A DNA stretch of 10,399 nt. Source: Bdellovibrio sp. GTDB lineage: Bacteria; Bdellovibrionota; Bdellovibrionia; Bdellovibrionales; Bdellovibrionaceae. This document shows, piece after piece, positions 1 through 7,163 of the stretch (its first letter is position 1; every line of letters begins with the position of its first letter). The notes beneath the pieces were generated by a model, which was given only the letters and a program-made list of their open reading frames with translations, did not search any database and was not told the DNA's origin. The position numbers were made by a program, and so were the translations under genes. Location of the stretch: assembly GCA_019104905.1 (NCBI GenBank), contig JAHRXB010000250.1, positions 1 through 10,399 on the forward strand, given 5' to 3'.

Positions 1-255
1 ACGGCCATCTGTGTCTTTGATGGCGAAAGAGCCATCCCTTACACCGACATCACGCGCATGCATATGAAAACTCTTTCTCAAGCTCAAGTGGAGCGGTATG
101 TGCAATTGGATATGCCCACGGACTGCGCCGGAAGCTATAAAATTGAAAAACATGGCATTATGCTTTTTGATAAAATTGAAAGCCAAGATTTCACAGCCAT
201 TCAAGGTTTACCCTTGATTGCCCTTAGTAAAATATTAGAGAATTTGAATCTATGA
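1..255 (+). CDS. maf: Maf-family nucleotide pyrophosphatase, C-terminal part
   Basis: This is the last 84 codons of a gene that begins left of the window, read in frame 1 to a TGA at 253-255. The visible part carries the C-terminal Maf signature: CAGSYKIE at fragment residues 42-49, a short spacer with the LFDKIES segment, then TAIQGLPL at 65-72. Maf/YhdE proteins hydrolyse non-canonical or modified nucleoside triphosphates to monophosphates, and were first described as septum-formation inhibitors. The N-terminal SxRR motif and the catalytic acidic residue lie outside the window, so subfamily and substrate cannot be judged. The stop overlaps the start of cdd in an ATGA, so the two genes are probably co-transcribed and translationally coupled, which suits a nucleotide housekeeping unit. 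Family assignment is firm; the exact role is inferred. Confidence 0.88.
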   Translation, partial: TAICVFDGERAIPYTDITRMHMKTLSQAQVERYVQLDMPTDCAGSYKIEKHGIMLFDKIESQDFTAIQGLPLIALSKILENLNL

Positions 256-656
256 CAGAACTTCAAACAAAACTCTTTCAAGCCGCTTGCGATGTTCAAA
301 AACGGGCCCATGCCCCCTACTCTGGCGCCCTTATTGGGGCCGCCGTTCTAATGAGTGACGGGAAAATATATTCGGGATGTAACGTCGAAAACGCCTCTTA
401 TGGCGGCACCGTCTGCGCAGAGCGCGTGGCGATCTTTAAGGCTGTGAGTGAGGGTTCAAGCAAACAGATCAAGGAAGTTTTAGTCGTCAGTGACGCTGAA
501 AAACCTTGGCCCCCTTGCGGTTTCTGCCGGCAGGTGATTGCGGAATTTGCCAACGAGCAAACCATCATTCACACCGCCAATCTTCAGGGAAAAATGAAGA
601 GCTTCAAATTCCCAGAGATTTTCCCAGAAGCCTTTACACCAAAGCATCTTGATTAG
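252..656 (+). CDS. cdd: Cytidine deaminase
   Basis: Complete 134-residue protein of the small homotetrameric cytidine deaminase class, the usual length for the Bacillus-type enzyme. It converts cytidine and deoxycytidine to uridine and deoxyuridine in pyrimidine salvage, in the cytoplasm. Visible hallmarks are YSGALIGAAV near residues 23-32 and NVENASYGG at 44-52 (nucleoside binding). The zinc site is C55-A-E57 (zinc cysteine and catalytic glutamate) with C89-G-F-C92 in PPCGFCRQV. A cysteine in place of histidine in the first motif is what separates this T-CDA class from the dimeric E. coli type. The start ATG overlaps the maf stop, so translation is probably coupled. The stop TAG is three bases from the end of the convergent hydrolase gene, leaving no room for a separate terminator between them. 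Confidence 0.95.
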   Translation: MTELQTKLFQAACDVQKRAHAPYSGALIGAAVLMSDGKIYSGCNVENASYGGTVCAERVAIFKAVSEGSSKQIKEVLVVSDAEKPWPPCGFCRQVIAEFANEQTIIHTANLQGKMKSFKFPEIFPEAFTPKHLD

Positions 657-659
657 TTG

Positions 660-1739
660 TTAGTGGAACTTTTCAAAGTAAGTGTTGAAGGTTCCCGAGC
701 GACTTTTCAGTTGATTTGAGAGGTCTTGCAACAAACGGAGGTAAGGCTGAAACTCTGTCTCTTTTTGTTGCTTCAAGATTTGCTCGGCCACCGCGAACAC
801 CTCGAGAGCCTGCAGACGACGAGCCTCCAAAACTTCCGCAGCCACGACTGACTTTTCTGGTTCTACGGAAAACTCAACTCGCACTCCATAGTGATCGGAC
901 AAGGGCTTCCGCGGCGTCCCCCGCATATTCACCTGTCCATCCAAAACCTTCAGCGATGTCTCGGACTTCCCCACATTTGAAAAGAAAATATAATCAAAGG
1001 TGTGATTCGAAAGCATCCATCCCAAGGGATTTCCCGCGCAATAAGTGCAATACCATTGTGGATAAGAGCCTCCCAAAGACTCTTCCATCGCATCGCGAGC
1101 CCCCAACGTCAGCATCAAGAATTTTCTTTCGACGCTGTCGATGTCGGCATTAAAGTCCCCTGACAAAATCAGCTTTTCGTCTTGGTTTTTCAAACGCCAC
1201 TGCAAAAGATCCAAAGCTTGAGTCAATCGCACCGCCTGAGACGTCGGATGAAGATGCGTATTCATGAAGAAAAAATCTTCGGCCATTTCATAGAAACTCG
1301 CCCGCACGACATGATACGCCTTCTTGACGTTAAAAGCCCCGCGAACGGTATCAAGGATTCCCCCTTCGTTATTGACGGCGAAATCCACCGTTTGGCGTCC
1401 CTTGATGTCCCCCATAAAAAGCGACATGACACCAATTTTGGCGTCCCGATTGGGTGAACTGATGTTGTACTGTCGAGACAAAGACTTTTCGATCTGATCA
1501 ATATGAGAGTCGTTCCACACCTCTTGGAGGTGAACCACTTCACATTTGGGAATCCCTTGCAGAAATCCCGTCATGCGCTCTGTGCGTTCTTCCACTTTCG
1601 AAGCATAGATAGGGCCATAAGCATTGAAGTTTTGCAGGCAAAAACGTGGTGGCCGAGGATCCGCCTGCCAATACATTTCAGCCCGCCCTGTGACGGAGAA
1701 AAACAATGTTCCAAGCACTAAGATTTTTGCAATAGTCAT
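660..1739 (-). CDS. Secreted endonuclease/exonuclease/phosphatase-family hydrolase
   Basis: 359 residues from the ATG at 1739, preferred over the TTG at 1781 because GAGG lies seven bases upstream and because it opens directly on a signal peptide (residues 1-20, hydrophobic 5-16, likely cut after GRA). The mature part has the DNase I-like metal phosphoesterase motifs in order: N37/N39 in CLQNFNAYG, E73 in HLQEVW, N160 and H162 in NTHLHP, D195 and N197 in SGDFNAD, D249 in FDYIF, and D282-H283 in LSDHYGV. All catalytic positions are kept, so the enzyme should be active, in the periplasm or outside the cell. The fold covers DNases and neutral sphingomyelinases; the C231/C234 pair and the long insert before FDYIF lean slightly to the latter, but the substrate cannot be read. 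Residues about 295-359 form a charged helical, coiled-coil-like tail beyond the catalytic domain. No strong promoter was seen upstream. Confidence 0.85.
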   Translation of the reverse strand: MTIAKILVLGTLFFSVTGRAEMYWQADPRPPRFCLQNFNAYGPIYASKVEERTERMTGFLQGIPKCEVVHLQEVWNDSHIDQIEKSLSRQYNISSPNRDAKIGVMSLFMGDIKGRQTVDFAVNNEGGILDTVRGAFNVKKAYHVVRASFYEMAEDFFFMNTHLHPTSQAVRLTQALDLLQWRLKNQDEKLILSGDFNADIDSVERKFLMLTLGARDAMEESLGGSYPQWYCTYCAGNPLGWMLSNHTFDYIFFSNVGKSETSLKVLDGQVNMRGTPRKPLSDHYGVRVEFSVEPEKSVVAAEVLEARRLQALEVFAVAEQILKQQKETEFQPYLRLLQDLSNQLKSRSGTFNTYFEKFH

Positions 1740-1752
1740 GGGGTATCCTCGC

Positions 1753-1769
1753 GGACTAAGTCCTAGTCC
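1753..1769 (-). repeat. Small stem-loop just upstream of the hydrolase Shine-Dalgarno
   Basis: On the minus strand GGACTA and TAGTCC form a six-base-pair stem around a five-base loop. It ends a few bases before the GAGG ribosome site of the secreted hydrolase. It could influence translation or mRNA stability, but a stem of this size can arise by chance. Confidence 0.25.
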
Positions 1770-1864
1770 CAAAGCTTTCAATTCCCATGCAAGGAAGGCC
1801 CTCGGTATATTCGTTTAGAGGCGTCTATTCTGTCTAATTTCTTTGCACCCACAAGCCCGAAGAC

Positions 1865-1881
1865 AAAAAGGGGCTCCCCCC
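1865..1881 (-). terminator. Weak intrinsic terminator after the 204-residue gene
   Basis: Read on the minus strand, a run of G followed by CCCC and TTTTT gives a four-pair all-GC stem with a two- to four-base loop and a U tract, starting a few bases after the TAG at 1886-1888. The stem is short for an intrinsic terminator, so the call is tentative. Its place between the chaperone unit and the hydrolase gene, both on the minus strand, is where one would expect a terminator. Confidence 0.38.
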
Positions 1882-1885
1882 GCAA

Positions 1886-2500
1886 CTAGGGAACGCTGAC
1901 TGAGTACCCAGCCCCGAGATGCAGAATCTCCACTTTTTGCAAAAAACTTCCCGAGGCCAAGCGATGACCAACACATTCATGGAGGCTTTCATGAAGATCC
2001 ACGGATTCTTTAAGGGACAAGCCTTTCAGCAGCTTAAAGCCTTCGTGCTGAAAATCTTCTTCACCGTCTTGCAAACGACGCCAATGAAAGACCACTTTTA
2101 AAAGATCAAATTTTCCGTTTTTAGGAAAAGACTCTAGATAATGAGCATAGGAAAAATTCAAGACGTCCTGAGAATCCTCAGAGTTCCAAGAAAAAGCCCA
2201 CCCCCGTTCTTCACGGAAGGAGATACTTTGAAGAGTGGCCGCCTCTTTGTTGGCTCTTTCCAGAAGAGTCAACCGCGCCACCGCCATCACTTCCGCAAAG
2301 GAAATAAACGCAGCTTTTTCAAGATTCACTTTAAGATCAGAAAGCCACTGATCGACCAACACCAGGTTCACGGTCATACCCGAAAGCGGGTCCACGTCCT
2401 TGGAAAATCCCGCCGCTAAATGAAATAAGAAACCCCGTCGTTGAGACGGGGCTGCTTCAATAACTATAGAAATCGGGATCTCTCGAACCAGCTGCAACAT
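1886..2500 (-). CDS. Unrecognised 204-residue protein, faintly pterin-synthase-like
   Basis: I do not recognise this protein with confidence. The start is the ATG at 2500-2498, which shares one base with the TAA of the PpiD-like gene (TAATG), so translation is almost certainly coupled. No signal peptide or membrane segment is seen, so it is probably cytoplasmic. Residues 24-105 recall the order of a 6-pyruvoyl-tetrahydropterin synthase/QueD subunit: a strand pair, D37-x-x-x-G41-M42 followed by hydrophobic strand and QWLSDL, a helix around 68-86, then QSISFREERGWAFSW. Residues 115-204 start with FSYAH, which resembles the first zinc-histidine motif of that family, so a second divergent half is conceivable. 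The HGH zinc pair expected of an active enzyme is absent. A helical stretch with several histidines (H170, H174, H179) lies near the C terminus. This is inference from motif shape only. Confidence 0.72.
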   Translation of the reverse strand: MLQLVREIPISIVIEAAPSQRRGFLFHLAAGFSKDVDPLSGMTVNLVLVDQWLSDLKVNLEKAAFISFAEVMAVARLTLLERANKEAATLQSISFREERGWAFSWNSEDSQDVLNFSYAHYLESFPKNGKFDLLKVVFHWRRLQDGEEDFQHEGFKLLKGLSLKESVDLHESLHECVGHRLASGSFLQKVEILHLGAGYSVSVP

Positions 2501-3537
2501 TAGTTCAATTGCAGAGCTTGAGCGTTCATAGTTACGTTGGATTTTGCGCGGAACTGATTCACCCACGCTTCAAACATCCCGTCCCCACGGCGCTTCTGCA
2601 TCATTTCAGCAGACATGGGCTCTAAAGCTTTCACTTCTTCAACCTTAGATTCTTTCAGTTTCAAAATGTATTTTGTATTCCCATCGCGAACCAGGCGCTT
2701 CAGCAAAGGCTCTGTTTTCTTAAGTTCGAAAATGGCCTCTGTCGCCACAGGACTTGTGATTTTCGGGAAGTTTTCAGAGCCCAACTCAACCAAACCGGTT
2801 TCTTCCCAGGTTGCCTTCAGATCTTTAAGCTGAGCATTCACCGCAGCTTCGTCACCTTTAACCAAAGCTTCGTCCAGAGCTTTAATCGCCGCATCCGCCT
2901 TCTCTTTGCTGAGAGCCCTCGATGCCGCCTCTTGGTCAATCTTCACAAAAAGAACATTGATTTTTTGAGCCTTCAGATCTTGCAACTTCTTCAGTTCAAC
3001 GGCTGTCGGACCCGCGACAATTTCAAACATCTGACGAGTGCGCACATTGGCAATGTCTTTACGAACCTTATTTTCAAAATCCCCCGGGTTTGAACGAGTC
3101 GATTCTAAGTAGCGGCTGTAAAATTCACGTTGGAACTGACCGTTTTGTTGAAAAAATGGAATATCTTTTACGATGAAGTCACGAACTTCAGCGTCCGTCG
3201 TCAAAATGCCATTTTTCTGAGCAGCCTGAGAAACAAGCTCCATGCGGATCAAGTTTTCAAGTGCTTGCTGGCGCAAAAGTTGACGCTGAGAGCTAAAATC
3301 CATCTGACTGCCAAAGAGATTTTGATAGTATTGTTGAATGCGATTTTCTTCCTGTTGGAAGTCCGCCAAAGAGATCAAACTATTGTTCACGCGAGCCACA
3401 GATCCAAACCCTGCACCCAAGCGTCCGGGCAAACCAAAAAATACGAAAACCAGAATGATCGCACCAAAAAGAATGATCGCAGTTACACTCTTCGCGGAGA
3501 GCTTTCTTTTTAACTTTTCAGCCATATTGTCGCTCAT
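2500..3537 (-). CDS. PpiD/SurA-like membrane-anchored chaperone without a clear parvulin domain
   Basis: 345 residues from the ATG at 3537, chosen over the TTG at 3576 because AGGAAGG (3546-3552) sits eight bases upstream. A basic cytoplasmic N terminus (about residues 1-16) is followed by one membrane helix, about 17-35, leaving the rest in the periplasm, the PpiD topology. Residues 47-165 look like a SurA_N-type chaperone domain: VARVNNSLISLADFQQEENR, a helical region ending in LENLIRMELVSQAAQKNGI, then FQREFYSRYL and FENKVRKDI. Residues 245-335 resemble the C-terminal piece that follows the isomerase in PpiD, ending FEAWVNQFRAKSNV. The parvulin (PPIase) domain expected between them is missing or unrecognisable: only about 80 residues, mostly charged helix, lie there, and E. 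coli PpiD is about 620 residues long. The likely role is a holdase for exported proteins at the inner-membrane surface. It is divergent from the mre operon and coupled to the next gene. Confidence 0.82.
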   Translation of the reverse strand: MSDNMAEKLKRKLSAKSVTAIILFGAIILVFVFFGLPGRLGAGFGSVARVNNSLISLADFQQEENRIQQYYQNLFGSQMDFSSQRQLLRQQALENLIRMELVSQAAQKNGILTTDAEVRDFIVKDIPFFQQNGQFQREFYSRYLESTRSNPGDFENKVRKDIANVRTRQMFEIVAGPTAVELKKLQDLKAQKINVLFVKIDQEAASRALSKEKADAAIKALDEALVKGDEAAVNAQLKDLKATWEETGLVELGSENFPKITSPVATEAIFELKKTEPLLKRLVRDGNTKYILKLKESKVEEVKALEPMSAEMMQKRRGDGMFEAWVNQFRAKSNVTMNAQALQLN

Positions 3538-3565
3538 AAACTTTTCCTTCCTAAAACATGCGGAG

Positions 3566-3584
3566 ACTCTAGCCAAGCCAGAGT
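3566..3584 (-). repeat. Small inverted repeat in the leader of the PpiD-like gene
   Basis: ACTCT and GC pair with GC and AGAGT around a three-base loop, with one mismatch, inside the predicted 5' leader between the promoter at 3606-3634 and the start at 3537. It would form a seven-pair stem in the mRNA. Small enough to be chance. Confidence 0.2.
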
Positions 3585-3605
3585 GTAGATCAACTAAGCG
3601 GTACC

Positions 3606-3634
3606 ATTACCCAACGAATTTTGCATTTTTTCAA
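3606..3634 (-). promoter_or_regulatory. Sigma70-like promoter of the PpiD-like gene unit
   Basis: On the minus strand TTGAAA (3634-3629) and GGTAAT (3611-3606) are separated by exactly 17 bases. The -35 box matches five of six consensus bases and the -10 box four of six. Transcription would begin near 3599, giving a leader of about 60 bases before the ATG at 3537. This is the clearest promoter in the window. The matching promoter for the divergent mreC gene must lie in the remaining 70 bases to its right, where no equally good pair was found. Confidence 0.55.
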
Positions 3635-3693
3635 GGGGAAATTGTTGAATTCTCTGAGTCTTTTGACTAGCGTTTGAATATGCCACGAGGACG

Positions 3694-3700
3694 GAAGGTG
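3694..3700 (+). promoter_or_regulatory. Ribosome binding site that sets the mreC TTG start
   Basis: GAAGGTG lies four to six bases before the TTG at 3705. The first in-frame ATG, at 3741, has only an A-rich stretch upstream and would cut into the sequence just before the membrane helix, so the TTG is the better start. Confidence 0.6.
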
Positions 3701-3704
3701 ACTT

Positions 3705-4646
3705 TTGAATTTTTTCAACTTTGATCTCAAAAAATTAATCATGATCGGGATTGTTTTGGCTTTGCCGCTCATTTCCATCAACATGCAGCAAAGACCCCAA
3801 GAGTCCCACTGGCTCTCAAAACCTTTCACTCTTTTGGGTAGCGCCGTGTCTGAAACCTTTTATGGATTTAGCCACGGGGTCAAGGGTACAACAGCCATGT
3901 ACCTGGATCTCATTAACATCAAAAAGCAAAGCGAAGCACTTCAAAGCCATAACAATGAGCTTCAGGCTCGCTTGGAAAAGATGAGTGAGTTGCTGATCGA
4001 GAATGATCGCCTGCGCGGACTGCTGGCATTTAAAGATCAAACCAAGATGAATCTTATGGCCGCACAGGTCATCGGACGCGATCTTGTCATTGATCACAGC
4101 ACAGTCACTATCAATAAGGGCACGAATGACGGCCTCAAAGCGGGACAAGCCGTGATCACGACCGGCGGCGTACTGGGTTATATCTTCAAACCCGAACCCT
4201 TCACGGCCCACGTTATGCTGATCACAGATCGTTATGCGGTTGTGGATGGGATCGTACAAAGAACCCGCGCTCACGGGATTGTCGAAGGCAAAAGCCAATA
4301 CGGCAGCACACTTTCCTTAAAGTATGTGGAAAAAACCGAAGACGTTAAAGAAGGAGACTTGGTCGTCACCGGCGGTCTTGATAACATCTTCCCTAAAGGT
4401 TTCCCTGTCGCCGTGGTAGAATCCGTAGAGAAAAAGACCTTCAGCGTTTCCTTGAAGGTGGATCTGCGCCCCGTTGTGGATCCTTACAAAGTCGAAGAGG
4501 TCTTCATCGTTCTTCAAGCAGCTAACGAAGATTTCGGCGATAAATATGCGCCTCAGGCGGCGGTTGAAAAGACCCCTGCCACCCCGGAGGTCGCGACTCC
4601 TGAAGCAACCCCAGCGCCCAAAAAGCCTGAGGAGAAACGTCCGTGA
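3705..4646 (+). CDS. mreC: Rod shape-determining protein MreC
   Basis: 313 residues. MreC is an inner-membrane protein whose periplasmic part activates PBP2-RodA in the elongasome. In order: a short cytoplasmic N terminus, one membrane helix at about 10-26, a coiled coil at about 68-105 that mediates dimerisation (ending IENDRLRGLLAFK), and the two-lobed beta domain at about 115-270. Family landmarks are VIGRDLVIDHSTVTINKGTN at 122-141, GVLGYI at 155-160, and GDLVVTGGLDNIFPKGFPV at 217-235. Residues 283-313 form a low-complexity tail rich in Pro, Ala, Thr, Glu and Lys, not part of the conserved core. The start is TTG, supported by the GAAGGTG site at 3694-3700. The gene opens a four-gene operon and overlaps mreD by four bases (GTGA). 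mreB, usually just upstream in other bacteria, is not here; a divergent chaperone gene takes its place. Confidence 0.95.
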   Translation: MNFFNFDLKKLIMIGIVLALPLISINMQQRPQESHWLSKPFTLLGSAVSETFYGFSHGVKGTTAMYLDLINIKKQSEALQSHNNELQARLEKMSELLIENDRLRGLLAFKDQTKMNLMAAQVIGRDLVIDHSTVTINKGTNDGLKAGQAVITTGGVLGYIFKPEPFTAHVMLITDRYAVVDGIVQRTRAHGIVEGKSQYGSTLSLKYVEKTEDVKEGDLVVTGGLDNIFPKGFPVAVVESVEKKTFSVSLKVDLRPVVDPYKVEEVFIVLQAANEDFGDKYAPQAAVEKTPATPEVATPEATPAPKKPEEKRP

Positions 4647-5179
4647 AGATCCATTGGAATGTTATCTTAAATTTTCTCGTTTTATTCGCCGTCCTTATTT
4701 TGGTGGCAGGTTTGCAAACGACATTTTGGTTCCAGCTTTTTGGAAACGTCCCTTCCCCTCTGCTGTGGTTGAACCTTGTCGTATATGTGACTCTTTATCG
4801 TAAACCTTTCCCGGCGATCTTTACGATCTATGCCATGGGCTTCATTTTGCTGACCTTCACCGCGATGCCCTTGAAAATGATGTGGATCAGTTTACTAATC
4901 CTCTTTACCTTGGTCTATGGCATCAAAACTCGCGTCTTTTGGAGTGGCTCAGGATATTATACTATCATGTGTACATTCTCGGCTGTGGCCTATCACCTGA
5001 TCTACCTATCAACGTCCCTGGTGATAGAAAAAAATCCCGCGAGTTTTGAAATTGTTGATCGCCTCGTTCAGATCGTTTTAACACCCTCTTTCGCTTTCCC
5101 CATGTATTGGGCTTTGGCGAAAATCGACAAGATCACTCAGGATGAACTTATGCACGAGCCTGGAGGATTGGAGTTATGA
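4643..5179 (+). CDS. mreD: Rod shape-determining protein MreD
   Basis: 178 residues, the usual size for MreD, an integral inner-membrane member of the elongasome that works with MreC. Almost the entire chain is hydrophobic, with about six membrane segments near residues 8-24, 38-52, 57-73, 80-95, 105-127 and 138-158. The segment QTTFWFQLFGNVPSPLLWLN at 25-44 recalls the first periplasmic turn of the family. MreD diverges fast, so the position between mreC and the PBP2 gene carries much of the weight. The GTG start overlaps the mreC stop and is preceded by GAGGAG eight bases away (4629-4634). The stop overlaps the next gene as ATGA, so three consecutive genes are translationally coupled. Confidence 0.9.
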   Translation: MKIHWNVILNFLVLFAVLILVAGLQTTFWFQLFGNVPSPLLWLNLVVYVTLYRKPFPAIFTIYAMGFILLTFTAMPLKMMWISLLILFTLVYGIKTRVFWSGSGYYTIMCTFSAVAYHLIYLSTSLVIEKNPASFEIVDRLVQIVLTPSFAFPMYWALAKIDKITQDELMHEPGGLEL

Positions 5180-7161
5180 GTACTTACGTCAGCAATCCCG
5201 ACGAGGCAAAAGAGTATCAAGGCCGATACAGAATATTCTATCTCACTATCGCCTTCACGCTCTCGATCTTCACTATGCGTCTTTGGTATCTTCAGGTTAT
5301 TTCTGGAAACGAACTTCGTGAGTTCTCAGAGAAAAACCGTATTAAGCAAAATAAAATCACGGCCCCGCGCGGCCTGATGCTTGATCGCGATGGCAAGGTT
5401 TTGGTTGAAAACCTACCTGGTTTCGAAGCTATTTTGACGCCTCAATATATTGAAAACCTTGATGAGCTTGCGAAAGCCGTCGGCCCCGTCTTGGGTATGG
5501 AACCAGACAAAGTCGTCTTAAAGGTGACCAAGAGCCGCCGCCAAAACGGTCCCTTCGCACAAATTCGTCTGAAAGAGAATTTAAGTCGCGAAGAGGTTTT
5601 CCGCCTTAAACGCATGCGCCTTGATACGCCAGGATTGGAAATCCGTGAATCCATCATCCGCTACTATCCGTTGAAAGAGGACGGCGCTCAACTTTTTGGT
5701 TATGTGGGTGAGATCTCCAAAAGACAGCTTCCCGTGCTTAATGAAGCCTACAAAGGCACTTTGCGCTTTGAGCAAGGTGACATTATCGGAAAAAGTGGTC
5801 TTGAAGAGACTTTGGAAAAAGACATCCGCGGAGCCGATGGCGTCAGCTTCATTCAAGTCGATGCCCATGGGCGTGAGGCGGTCACGCAAACTCCCAACAT
5901 TTACGGCGAGCAAATTAAAGACCAGATTCCCATCCACGGGAATAACGCTGTTTTGACCATTGATCGCGACATCCAAGAAGCTGCCTTCAAGTCCTTCATG
6001 AGCCTCAATCGCATTGGCGCCGTTGTCGCTATGAAAACCAACGGGGAAATCTTAGCGTGGGTCAGCACCCCGTCTTTTGATCCCAATGAGTTTTCAACGG
6101 GGATCTCGGCACAAACCTGGTCTAAACTGATCAATGATCCGTTCAAACCATTGCGCAACAAAATCATTCAAGATCATAACTCACCAGGCTCCACCTTCAA
6201 ACCTTTGGTGGCCGTCGCGGCTCTGCAAGAGAAAGTGATCACGCCGACGACGATCGTAAGCGCGCCGGGTGTTTTCTACTTTGGTCGAAGACCTTACCAT
6301 GACCACTTAAAAGGAGGACATGGTAATATCACTGTCTACGATGCCCTGGAAAGATCCTCCAACGTCTTCTTCTATAAGATGGGGATCGCCTTGGGAGTCG
6401 ATAAAATGTATGACTATATCAATCTTCTTGGTATCGGTCAGAAAACCGGCATTGAACTGGCTCGTGAAGTTTCTGGAACCATGCCGAACTCAGCGTGGAA
6501 AAAGGCCACCGTCGGTGAAGAGTGGCAACCCGGAGAAAACTTAAGCACCGCGATCGGACAGGGATTTGTAAACGTAACTCCTCTTTCTATGGCGATTGCC
6601 TACAATTCGATCGGCACGGAGGGAAAAGTCGTGAAGCCTTTCTTACTTCGTAAGGTGATTGACCAGGATGGGAAGGTCTTGCGTGAAAACTTCCCTCAAG
6701 TTGTGCGCGATCTTCAACAGACCCAACCTAACGGAGTTCATATCTCTTCGGAAACCTTTAAGGTTGTTAAAGAGGGTATGCGCCGCGTGGCCAACGGAGA
6801 CCGAGGAACCGCCAAACACTGGAAAATTCCAGGCGTTCAAATGGCCGGCAAAACCGGAACCGCTCAGGTCATGGGCTTTTCTGCGGATCAAATTTACGCA
6901 AAATGTGAAAGTCGCCCGATCCATATGCGCCACCACGGCTGGTTTGTGGCGTTTGCTCCCGCAGACAATCCTGAAATCACGGTTGCGGCTTTGGCCGAAC
7001 ACGCCTGCCATGGAAGCACCGGGGCGGCACCGATCGTGCGCGATATCGTTCAAGCTTACTTTGAAAAATATCATCCTGAAGTTATTGAAGCGGCCTTGAA
7101 AGCCAAAGGGGTCAAAAGAGCGACAGCTCCTGCGGCCCCAGAAACTGTTGAAGGAGAATAA
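5176..7161 (+). CDS. mrdA: Penicillin-binding protein 2, elongasome transpeptidase
   Basis: 661 residues, close to the usual PBP2 length of about 630. This class B penicillin-binding protein cross-links the glycan strands that RodA makes in the sidewall. A cytoplasmic N terminus is followed by one membrane helix at about 20-40, then the dimerisation/pedestal domain from the TAPRGLMLDRDG motif at 62-73 through IIGKSGLEETLEKDIRG at 203-219. The transpeptidase domain begins near 258. The catalytic triad of motifs is intact: S339-T-F-K342 in SPGSTFKP with S339 the nucleophile, S394-S-N396, and K559-T-G-T562. The protein ends in an Ala/Pro/Lys-rich tail from about 637, echoing the MreC tail. The ATG overlaps the mreD stop, with GGAGGA eight bases upstream (5162-5167). 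It is expected to be a target of mecillinam-type beta-lactams, from family knowledge only. Confidence 0.97.
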   Translation: MSTYVSNPDEAKEYQGRYRIFYLTIAFTLSIFTMRLWYLQVISGNELREFSEKNRIKQNKITAPRGLMLDRDGKVLVENLPGFEAILTPQYIENLDELAKAVGPVLGMEPDKVVLKVTKSRRQNGPFAQIRLKENLSREEVFRLKRMRLDTPGLEIRESIIRYYPLKEDGAQLFGYVGEISKRQLPVLNEAYKGTLRFEQGDIIGKSGLEETLEKDIRGADGVSFIQVDAHGREAVTQTPNIYGEQIKDQIPIHGNNAVLTIDRDIQEAAFKSFMSLNRIGAVVAMKTNGEILAWVSTPSFDPNEFSTGISAQTWSKLINDPFKPLRNKIIQDHNSPGSTFKPLVAVAALQEKVITPTTIVSAPGVFYFGRRPYHDHLKGGHGNITVYDALERSSNVFFYKMGIALGVDKMYDYINLLGIGQKTGIELAREVSGTMPNSAWKKATVGEEWQPGENLSTAIGQGFVNVTPLSMAIAYNSIGTEGKVVKPFLLRKVIDQDGKVLRENFPQVVRDLQQTQPNGVHISSETFKVVKEGMRRVANGDRGTAKHWKIPGVQMAGKTGTAQVMGFSADQIYAKCESRPIHMRHHGWFVAFAPADNPEITVAALAEHACHGSTGAAPIVRDIVQAYFEKYHPEVIEAALKAKGVKRATAPAAPETVEGE

Positions 7162-7163
7162 GA

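Noticed and set aside
716..1153. Open frame of 145 codons on the plus strand
   Set aside because: It lies inside the secreted hydrolase gene on the other strand, is rich in Arg, Pro and Ser in the manner of an antisense shadow, and has no family motif.
1182..1457. Open frame on the plus strand opposite the hydrolase catalytic motifs
   Set aside because: It is antisense to conserved catalytic codons, with no ribosome site and no recognisable domain.
1740..1781. Upstream TTG start giving the hydrolase 14 more residues
   Set aside because: It would place a glycine-rich stretch before the signal peptide and has a poorer ribosome site than the ATG at 1739.
3130..3513. Open frame of 127 codons opposite the chaperone gene
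   Set aside because: Antisense to the membrane helix and SurA_N-like domain; composition and lack of motifs mark it as a shadow.
3816..4298. Open frame of 160 codons on the minus strand within mreC
   Set aside because: mreC is a clear family member in the other direction; the antisense frame has no motif and no initiation signal.
6643..7099. Long frames on both strands within the PBP2 gene
   Set aside because: They overlap the KTG-motif region of PBP2, which is certainly coding in its own frame.
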